NCBI GenBank assembly: GCA_031390175.1 | Contig: JANMTF010000397.1 | Span: forward strand, 1-12,013 | Direction of reading: 5' to 3' | Length of the DNA stretch: 12,013 bases | From: JAAFIP01 sp031390175 | Lineage (GTDB): Bacteria > Pseudomonadota > Gammaproteobacteria > Burkholderiales > Burkholderiaceae_C | Shown: piece after piece, positions 1-5,206 of the stretch | Numbering within the stretch: the first letter of the stretch is position 1 | Layout: every line of letters begins with the position of its first letter | Position numbers and translations under genes: made by a program | Notes under the pieces: model-generated | The model's input: only the letters and a program-made list of their open reading frames with translations | Database searches by the model: none | What the model was told of the DNA's origin: nothing

Positions 1-20
1 CACCAGTGTAAATCAGGCTG

Positions 21-458
21 TTAACCGTCCACACTCGCACTCCACCTGTCACCCCAGCCGGAATTGCCTTGCTTGGCATCGTCCAGGTCGCGGCGCTGGC
101 GTTTGGTGGGGCGGCCTTGCGCGATGCTCAGCGCAGGCTCCGGGTGCAGGCGGCGCTGGGTAGCAGTGGCTTCACGGGCGGCCATGCTGGCCTCAGTTTC
201 GCGGTACAGGGTGTGGGCCTGCGGCGCAGGGCCACGCTGCTCACTTACTTGCAGGACATCAATAGTGCACACAGCACCATCGCGCATGATGGCCACGCTG
301 TCGCCAGCGCGCACATCCCGCGCAGCTTTGACCACCAGGCCGTTAATTTTGACGCGGCCTTTACCAATATCGTCCGTAGCCAAGCTGCGGGTTTTATAAA
401 AGCGCGCAGCCCACAAAAACTTGTCTATGCGGGTGCTGGCAATGATCTTGATGTCCAT
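21..458 (-). CDS. hslR: Hsp15-family S4-domain RNA-binding protein
   Basis: A 145-residue protein that opens with an S4 RNA-binding fold at about residues 9–70 (RIDKFLWAARFYKTRSLA, then GRVKING). It ends in a basic tail with RPTKRQRRDLDD near residues 116–126. This layout matches Hsp15, a heat-shock protein known in E. coli to bind free 50S ribosomal subunits that still carry a nascent chain, helping recycle stalled ribosomes. The length agrees with the family (about 130–145 residues). The ATG at 458 is the only reasonable start before the S4 fold, although no strong Shine–Dalgarno sequence is visible. It points away from the upstream hemH gene on the same strand; hemH–hslR adjacency next to grpE/dnaK is common in Burkholderiales, so a heat-shock cluster may lie beyond the left edge. 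The family call is firm; the exact cellular role here is by homology. Confidence 0.92.
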   Translation of the reverse strand: MDIKIIASTRIDKFLWAARFYKTRSLATDDIGKGRVKINGLVVKAARDVRAGDSVAIMRDGAVCTIDVLQVSEQRGPAPQAHTLYRETEASMAAREATATQRRLHPEPALSIAQGRPTKRQRRDLDDAKQGNSGWGDRWSASVDG

Positions 459-525
459 AGGCGGAATGCTACACGGTTTGCGGTTTTATGTCTGATGCTT
501 GCGGCCTTACTGTAGTGCTGTGCTC

Positions 526-621
526 GCTCTGGCACTTGGTGTGTACGGCTCCGCGGCTGTCCTCCGCCCTGCGGGCTCCCCCTGCTAGTGACGCTACGCC
601 GTACACACCAAGCGCCAGAGC
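526..621 (-). repeat. Structured hairpin element, copy 1 (minus orientation)
   Basis: The arms 526–549 and 598–621 are 24 bases each and complementary except at one position (A534 against C614 on plus). Read on minus this position is a G·U wobble, so the whole stem pairs. The 48-nt core (550–597), read on minus, has a GTAGCG start, a purine-rich run, a small inner hairpin GCCC-GCA-GGGC, then the block GGACAGCCGCGGA against the closing arm. The same order occurs in copy 2 on the plus strand. It is not an intrinsic terminator: there is no U-run and the loop is large. I do not recognise the family; a REP-like mobile repeat or a structured RNA both fit. Confidence 0.72.
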
Positions 622-673
622 TGCGTAGTGGTTTAGTTGGGGCACAAAGGTTGATCGCCCACCACATTGGCGA

Positions 674-778
674 GAGCTGGTCGGCGGTGTACTCAGCGCA
701 GCGGCATCAAGGAGGAGGCAGCGGCGATAGGCCGCAACGGGGGACAGCCGCGGAGCTGAGTACACCGTCGGCCAGCTC
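674..778 (+). repeat. Structured hairpin element, copy 2 (plus orientation)
   Basis: The arms 674–697 and 755–778 are 24 bases each. They pair at every position if two G·U wobbles are allowed on the plus strand. The 57-nt core (698–754) begins GCAGCGGCAT, carries GGAGGAGG, then a small inner hairpin GCGGC-GATAG-GCCGC, and ends with GGACAGCCGCGGA at 742–754. The core aligns with the reverse complement of copy 1, while the stem sequence differs at about 11 of 24 positions with both arms changed together. The copy is inverted relative to copy 1, with 52 nt between them. Confidence 0.72.
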
Positions 779-863
779 CCGTACAAGAACCTACCCAGTC
801 TCTTTCGAAGGACAGCCACGCAGATGAAGTAGCACCACAGGCCTGATCCCTTACAAGAACCGG

Positions 864-1991
864 CTACTGCTTAGCCCCCAAGGCCACTGCCCGCACACCC
901 TGCGCTGCCAAAGCCTCTGCATCCACACCGCTTTTCGTATCCCAGCCACTCAAATGCTGGATGGCAATCGCGCCCAGCCCTCGTACCCACTCGCTGGAGT
1001 CGTTTAAACAAGGGATGTAGTGAAAGGTGCGGCCCTGCGTTGGCGCTTCGCTGCCTGCACCTGCATGCAAAAAGGCCTCGCGCGCTTCCATGTTGATCTC
1101 TTCCAGCGTCTCCAGGCAATCCACCGTAAAGCCGGGGCACACCACGTCCACGCGTTGCACGCCCGCTTTGGCCATGGCAATGAGCGTAGGCTCGGTGTAG
1201 GGCTCTAGCCACTTGGCCTTGCCAAAGCGCGACTGAAAGGTGAGCTGCATTTGGTCTTTGCCCAGACCCAGCGCCTCGCCCAAAAGGCGCGCGGTTTTAT
1301 AGCACTCGCAGTGGTAAGTGTCGCCCAGATGCAAGGTGCGCTCAGGCACGCCGTGAAAGCTCAGCACCAGTTTGCTGGGCTTGCCATGCTGCTTCCAGTA
1401 ACCGTTGATGCGCGCTGCCAGCGAGGCAATGTAGTCGGGATGGTCATGGTAATTGTTCACAAAGCGCAGCTCAGGAATGCGCCGCACTTTGGCCGCCCAG
1501 GTGTACACCGCGTCAAACACGCTGGCGGTGGTGGTGCCGCTGTATTGCGGGTACATGGGCAGTATGAGAATGCGGGTAAAGCCCTCGGCCTTCAGCGCAT
1601 CAAGCTGCGAGCGCATGCTGGGGTTGGCATAGCGCATGCCCAGGCGCACCTGCACTTTGTGCCCTTGCTCGCCCAGGGTGCCTTGCAGCAGCTTGGCTTG
1701 CAGCTCGCTCCACACCTTGAGCGGCGAGCCTTCTTTGGTCCAGATGCTGGCGTATTTTTTGGCCGATTTAGCCGGGCGCAGCCGCAAAATAATGCCGTGC
1801 AAGATAAGCCACCAAATCGGTTTGGGTATTTCTACCACCCGGTGGTCTGATAAAAACTCAGCCAAATAGCGGCGCACCGCGCTGGCCGTGGGCGCGTCGG
1901 GCGTGCCCAGATTGCACAGCAAGATGGCGGTGCGGGTGTTGAATTTATTGGCGCTGCCGTGGGTATACGAGGGTTCTTTTGCAAATGCCAT
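864..1991 (-). CDS. hemH: Ferrochelatase
   Basis: A 375-residue protein that inserts ferrous iron into protoporphyrin IX, the last step of protoheme synthesis, at the cytoplasmic face of the membrane. Family motifs appear in order: LLCNLGTPDAP near residue 25, YPQYSGTTTASVFD at 147–160, LSFHGVPERTL at 210–220 with the metal-site His213, FQSRFGKAKWLEPYTEPTL at 252–270, and VVCPGFTVDCLETLEE at 283–298 with Glu294. The length fits the proteobacterial family. The frame stays open far upstream, but the ATG at 1991 (MAFAKEP) is preferred: it lies just before the conserved region, a weak AGAG is upstream, and the longer version would run through the divergent HAD gene. It diverges from that gene with 46 bp between the start codons. 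Downstream lie two hairpin elements and then hslR. Confidence 0.97.
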   Translation of the reverse strand: MAFAKEPSYTHGSANKFNTRTAILLCNLGTPDAPTASAVRRYLAEFLSDHRVVEIPKPIWWLILHGIILRLRPAKSAKKYASIWTKEGSPLKVWSELQAKLLQGTLGEQGHKVQVRLGMRYANPSMRSQLDALKAEGFTRILILPMYPQYSGTTTASVFDAVYTWAAKVRRIPELRFVNNYHDHPDYIASLAARINGYWKQHGKPSKLVLSFHGVPERTLHLGDTYHCECYKTARLLGEALGLGKDQMQLTFQSRFGKAKWLEPYTEPTLIAMAKAGVQRVDVVCPGFTVDCLETLEEINMEAREAFLHAGAGSEAPTQGRTFHYIPCLNDSSEWVRGLGAIAIQHLSGWDTKSGVDAEALAAQGVRAVALGAKQ

Positions 1992-2037
1992 GGTGTATTC
2001 TCTGGTCTGCCCATTTTCGCGTACTTTCAGCGTCCCT

Positions 2038-2745
2038 ATGCTCGACACTTCCATAATAAAAGCAATATCCCTCGACTTGGACGACACTCTGTGGCCTATT
2101 TGGCCCGTGATAGAACGGGCAGAAAAGGTTTTGCTTGACTGGCTTTGCCAGCATGCGCCGATGACAGCGGCCATGTTTGCCTCTCCCACCGCACTGCGCG
2201 AAATACGCGAGTACATGGCCGATGTGATGCTGAAAAAGCAACCCGAAATGCGCCACGACCTGGGTGCCATCCGCAAAGAGTCTATCCGCCTGGCCCTGTA
2301 CCGCGCCAAAGAAAGCCCCTTGCTGGCCGAGGCTGCCTACGACGTATTTTTTGCCGAGCGTAACCGGGTGGATCTGTACGAAGACGCTTTGCCCGCACTC
2401 AAAGCGCTCTCGGGCCGCTTCCCGCTGGTGGCCCTGTCTAACGGCAATGCACAGCTGGATGTGATTGGTCTGCACGGCTACTTTCAAGCCAGCATCAGTG
2501 CCAAAGAGTTTGGCATTAGCAAACCCGATGCGCGCATTTTTGTCGCCGCTGCGGGCGCTGTAGATGTGCAACCGCTCGAAGTGCTGCACATAGGCGACGA
2601 TGCCGCACTGGACGTGCGCGGCGCGCTGAACGCGGGCATGCAGGCCATGTGGCTGAACCGAGAAGAAAAGCTCTGGCCCTATGACGATAGCACCCCCACG
2701 GTAGAGGTGACCTCGCTGGCCGACGTGTGCGCTATGCTTTTGTAA
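2038..2745 (+). CDS. HAD-superfamily hydrolase (subfamily IA)
   Basis: A 235-residue HAD phosphohydrolase. Motif I is DLDDT at residues 13–17 (nucleophile Asp13, acid/base Asp15). An α-helical cap follows at about 20–110. Motif II is LSNGN with Ser134, motif III is ISKPDARIF with Lys162, and motif IV is HIGDDAALD at 184–192. Such enzymes dephosphorylate small phosphorylated metabolites; the substrate cannot be told from sequence. I chose ATG 2038 because DLDDT follows 12 residues later; the longer upstream frame is hemH read on the other strand. No strong ribosome-binding site is seen. It diverges from hemH by 46 bp, so its promoter probably lies inside the hemH 5' coding end. Its last 14 bases overlap the end of serB on the other strand; serB is also a HAD-fold phosphatase, though of a different subfamily. 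Confidence 0.9.
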   Translation: MLDTSIIKAISLDLDDTLWPIWPVIERAEKVLLDWLCQHAPMTAAMFASPTALREIREYMADVMLKKQPEMRHDLGAIRKESIRLALYRAKESPLLAEAAYDVFFAERNRVDLYEDALPALKALSGRFPLVALSNGNAQLDVIGLHGYFQASISAKEFGISKPDARIFVAAAGAVDVQPLEVLHIGDDAALDVRGALNAGMQAMWLNREEKLWPYDDSTPTVEVTSLADVCAMLL

Positions 2746-3445
2746 GCTCCAGCAGGCGGTCCAGCCCACCAGCGTTGATAGCCACCATGGCCTGCTCGCG
2801 CACCTTGGGCTTGGCATGGTAGGCCACTGAGAGGCCCGCGATGCCCATCATCGGCAAGTCGTTCGCGCCATCACCCACGGCAATGGTTTGCGCAGGGCTA
2901 ATGCCCAGCTGGGCGCAGGTCTCCAGCACAGTCTTGCGCTTTTCCTCGCCATCGCAGATATCACCCCAGGCCTGATCCACCAAGCGCCCCGTCAGTTTGC
3001 CGCCCGCGACCTCCAGCACGTTGGAGCGCGCATAGTCCATCTGCAAGCGCTCTTTGATGCGGTCGGTAAAAAACGTGAACCCACCCGAGACCAGCAGCAG
3101 CTTCATGCCCGCCGCTTTAAAAGCCTGCGTCAGCGCCAGCGCACCAGGGTTAAGCTGCAAGCGCTGGGCATACACCTGCTCCATCGCGCTCACCGGCACC
3201 CCCGCCAGCAGCGCCACGCGGCGGCGCAGGCTGTCTTTGTAGTCGGTAATCTCACCGCGCATCGCCGCCTCGGTAATGGCTGCCACCTCGGCCTTGCGGC
3301 CGGCAGCGTCGGCAATCTCGTCTACACACTCGATGTTGATCAAAGTGGAGTCCATGTCGAAAGCGGCCAGTTTGAAGTGGCTAAGCGGCAAGGGTGGGGT
3401 GAAGCCTTGGATAACCAGGCCGGGGGAGTGTTCGGTGGAGGGCAT
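2732..3445 (-). CDS. serB: Phosphoserine phosphatase
   Basis: A 237-residue HAD enzyme that hydrolyses O-phosphoserine to serine, the last step of serine synthesis from 3-phosphoglycerate. Visible motifs are DMDST at residues 30–34 (nucleophile Asp30), VDEIAD and the cap helices at about 41–100, VSGGFTFF at 119–126, the Lys region GEEKRKTV at 166–173, and VGDGANDLPMM at 190–200 for Mg2+ binding. The SerB-type order is complete. It lacks the N-terminal ACT-like extension found in the longer E. coli protein, as many betaproteobacterial versions do. The ATG at 3445 is the likely start; the Shine–Dalgarno signal is poor. It converges with the HAD gene, overlapping it by 14 bp, so each stop codon lies inside the other gene. 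Confidence 0.95.
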   Translation of the reverse strand: MPSTEHSPGLVIQGFTPPLPLSHFKLAAFDMDSTLINIECVDEIADAAGRKAEVAAITEAAMRGEITDYKDSLRRRVALLAGVPVSAMEQVYAQRLQLNPGALALTQAFKAAGMKLLLVSGGFTFFTDRIKERLQMDYARSNVLEVAGGKLTGRLVDQAWGDICDGEEKRKTVLETCAQLGISPAQTIAVGDGANDLPMMGIAGLSVAYHAKPKVREQAMVAINAGGLDRLLELTKA

Positions 3446-3537
3446 GGATGAGAGTAAAGAAAGATAAAACGAACGCTATATTAAAAGAAGCTGCCTGCGA
3501 TTTATCTACGGAGGCTATCAGCGTATTCGATACGAAA

Positions 3538-3712
3538 TCAAGGTTCTGAACGGCCCTCGAAGCATTGCTCAAGAGCCTGCGCAGCAGTGACTATGGGGAT
3601 GCCTTCAAACCGCCGCAAAACCAGCAAATCTTGGTCACCTGAGACTATCCAGTCTACCTGCGCGGCTTTAGCGCAGGCCAGCACGGCATCGTCATCAGGG
3701 TCTCTGCACACA
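3538..3712 (-). pseudogene. C-terminal remnant of a PIN-domain toxin
   Basis: This stretch encodes about 57 residues resembling the last third of a PIN-family toxin: VCRDPDDDAVLACA, then DWIVSGDQDLLVLRRFEGIPIVTAAQAL. The acidic residues in DPDDD and SGDQDLL match the third and fourth acidic positions of the PIN site. The N-terminal strand with its first catalytic Asp is absent, and upstream the frame runs into antisense-to-frame antitoxin sequence with no family likeness. The antitoxin gene ends in a different frame just at this point, so a deletion appears to have removed the antitoxin C-terminus and about the first 90 residues of the toxin. It should have no nuclease activity. Confidence 0.75.
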
Positions 3713-3931
3713 GGCTTGGCGGGCAGCCAGCTTGGCCTCTTGCACCAGGACATCTTGCTCAGCCGGCGGTAAGTCTTGTGGCGCAGCGTCAAGCCGCTCA
3801 AACAGCAGGTTGCGGGCCGCCGCCCGCAGGCTGTCTTTAAAAATGGACAGCACCTGCTCGGTGCCCAGCAATCCAGCGGCACGCGCCTGGTTGGCTACAT
3901 CGTCAGGCAAGTCAATGGTAATGGTGGTCAT
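3695..3931 (-). CDS. Antitoxin-like protein, C-terminally altered
   Basis: A 78-residue protein beginning MTTITIDLPDDVANQARAAG, the short β-strand and helix pattern of ribbon-helix-helix-like antitoxins that accompany PIN toxins. GGAG lies about 7–10 nt before the ATG at 3931. The middle (SIFKDSLRAAARNLLFERLDA) is helical. The last residues, CVQRP, are the out-of-frame reading of the PIN toxin motif VCRDP, so the native C-terminus has been replaced at a deletion junction near 3712. It may still bind DNA, but its toxin partner is broken, so it is best seen as a toxin–antitoxin relic. It sits between serB and the lipoprotein gene. Confidence 0.6.
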   Translation of the reverse strand: MTTITIDLPDDVANQARAAGLLGTEQVLSIFKDSLRAAARNLLFERLDAAPQDLPPAEQDVLVQEAKLAARQACVQRP

Positions 3932-4216
3932 AGGGCGCTCCGCAGCACAAGAGTTACTGCATTTAGTTTAACGCAATACCGGGACTCAAGCATTTTGAGG
4001 CTCTTGGTGCGCCGCTGCAAAAGCACACGTATGCGGCGGATTTATGGCGGTGCACATTCTTTAAACCCTGTGTCAAGCGCAGGTAAATGGTTGCAAAAGC
4101 TTGCTCTTATGCATCCATCGCGGTCAACGCTGCAAGCTGGCTGGCGTTGTAGTGGCAGTCGGACCGCATATGCTTATCTTGGGTGGTGCAATCCCCGGCG
4201 GGTCGGAGAAATTTCC
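3932..4216. other. Intergenic region between antitoxin relic and lipoprotein
   Basis: A divergent spacer of 285 bp with no supportable gene; an open plus frame running through it is antisense to the antitoxin and lacks family likeness. A weak promoter candidate for the lipoprotein is TTGTAG (4147–4152) and TATGCT (4169–4174) with a 16-bp spacer. The match is poor and is offered only as a possibility. Confidence 0.35.
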
Positions 4217-4729
4217 ATGCGAATTGTCAAAGTATTTTTAGCTTCCCTGGGCCTAGGTGCCAGCTTGGTGTTGTCGGGTTGCGGCGGCGGCAGTGTCGAT
4301 GTGGGTGTAGATGTCGGCCCGGGTGTGGGCGTGGGCGTGGGCGTGCAGATACCCGTCACATCCCCCGCACCCACAGCCGCATTTGACATCATCATGTTTG
4401 TCAATGGCCAGCAAGTTGCAGGCGTTGACTTGCTGCCCGGAGAAGAGCAAGACGTGTATGTGCGCGCAGGTAACAGCTTTGAACTAGATGCCTCTGGGCC
4501 AGTAGCGTGGACACTGGTGGTGGGCGGCAGTATCATCCGCGCGCCCTTGGGCAGCCGTATTGACTATGGCGGTGCCAGCATCGTGCAAACCTTGATCACC
4601 AACGCCCGCTTCGCAGCCAGCACCAGTGGCGCAGGCTTTTTGCCCAACCCTGTGGTGGTGACCCTGGTGGCGACCTCGCTGGTCGATTCTCGGCAAGAGG
4701 CGCAGATCAATGTGGTGTTAACGAACTGA
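4217..4729 (+). CDS. Putative lipoprotein of unknown function
   Basis: A 170-residue protein with a clear lipoprotein signal: basic MRIVK, a hydrophobic stretch, and lipobox LSGC with Cys22. It should be lipidated and exported; residue +2 is Gly, so there is no Asp inner-membrane retention signal and outer-membrane sorting is likely. Next comes a low-complexity Gly/Val/Asp segment (about residues 23–45) ending in a Pro-rich bit, then a β-rich domain of about 120 residues (FDIIMFVNGQQVAGVDLLPG … ASGPVAWTLVVGG … VVVTLVATS) that reads like an immunoglobulin-like or carbohydrate-binding fold; I cannot name the family. GGAGAA lies 6 nt before the ATG at 4217 and sets the start. It converges on res, with a 400-bp repeat between. 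Confidence 0.8.
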   Translation: MRIVKVFLASLGLGASLVLSGCGGGSVDVGVDVGPGVGVGVGVQIPVTSPAPTAAFDIIMFVNGQQVAGVDLLPGEEQDVYVRAGNSFELDASGPVAWTLVVGGSIIRAPLGSRIDYGGASIVQTLITNARFAASTSGAGFLPNPVVVTLVATSLVDSRQEAQINVVLTN

Positions 4730-4773
4730 TTGCCCCACGGATTGACCCACTCATTTGTCGCCTTGCCAACCAA

Positions 4774-5173
4774 GGCACTGCATATTTCGTAGCTGCTCCC
4801 GCATCATTCTAAAGGGCTGCAGATCGATTGATATATTAAAAAGACCTCCAAGCTGCGTATTTTTCGGCTTTTTCAGGCTAGGCATGCAGTTGGCGGGCTT
4901 TTGAAAACCGTTAAATTATGCGAATTTATGTACCTGCCTAAATTTTGCTCATTCCATCGAGATATTCGTGAAATATTTAACGAATTTAGCCAAAAAAAGC
5001 GCCTAAATCGCTTAGGTACACAAATTCGCATAATTTAAGCACTTTCAGCCAGGCGCTCATTGCCCGCATTACAGTAAAAAGCTCCAAAATCGGCTGTTTG
5101 ATGCCTGTTTTAAGATGCTAATAGGCCTGTAGCCCTTTAGAATGATGCGGTAGCGGCTACTGAATACATAGCG
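4774..5173 (+). repeat. 400-bp palindromic MITE-like element, copy 1
   Basis: A non-coding AT-rich element that recurs in the same orientation at 11552–11952, with most positions identical by eye. It has terminal inverted repeats of 34 bp (4789–4822 and 5127–5160, three mismatches) that extend more weakly outward to the ends. An inner 25-bp inverted pair lies at 4911–4935 and 5014–5038, and a central AT-rich stretch at about 4936–5013. The sequence between outer and inner repeats is also loosely complementary, so the whole element is one long imperfect palindrome. No transposase frame is present and I see no clear target-site duplication. It lies between the convergent lipoprotein and res genes and could stop transcription from both sides. 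Confidence 0.85.
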
Positions 5174-5206
5174 ATAAGCTAGTTTACAGTTCTCGGGCAA
5201 GCTGGT

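Larger units (their letters stand above)
459..863. other. 405-bp hemH–hslR gap filled by two hairpin elements
   Basis: No credible gene lies here. Overlapping open frames on both strands arise from the GC-rich inverted repeats and lack any recognisable protein. The gap carries two long hairpins (526–621 and 674–778) described separately, a 52-nt spacer between them (622–673), and an 85-nt stretch next to hemH. That stretch contains a short direct repeat, ACAAGAACC, near 782 and 852. hemH and hslR are both on the minus strand, so a transcript reading from hemH into hslR would carry both hairpins, one in each sense. Confidence 0.7.

Noticed and set aside
526..621. Intrinsic terminator for hemH
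   Set aside because: The stem is long with a 48-nt core and there is no T-run after either arm; the related copy in the opposite sense also argues against a simple terminator.
469..827. Overlapping open frames on both strands between hslR and hemH
   Set aside because: They are laid over the two hairpin elements, have erratic composition, and exist on both strands because of the inverted repeats.
1992..2309. Upstream extension of the hemH frame
   Set aside because: It runs antisense through the 5' end of the HAD hydrolase and adds residues absent from ferrochelatases; the family N-terminus fits ATG 1991.
3776..4216. Upstream extension of the lipoprotein frame
   Set aside because: It would bury the signal peptide and lipobox deep inside the protein and is antisense to the antitoxin relic; ATG 4217 has a good ribosome-binding site.
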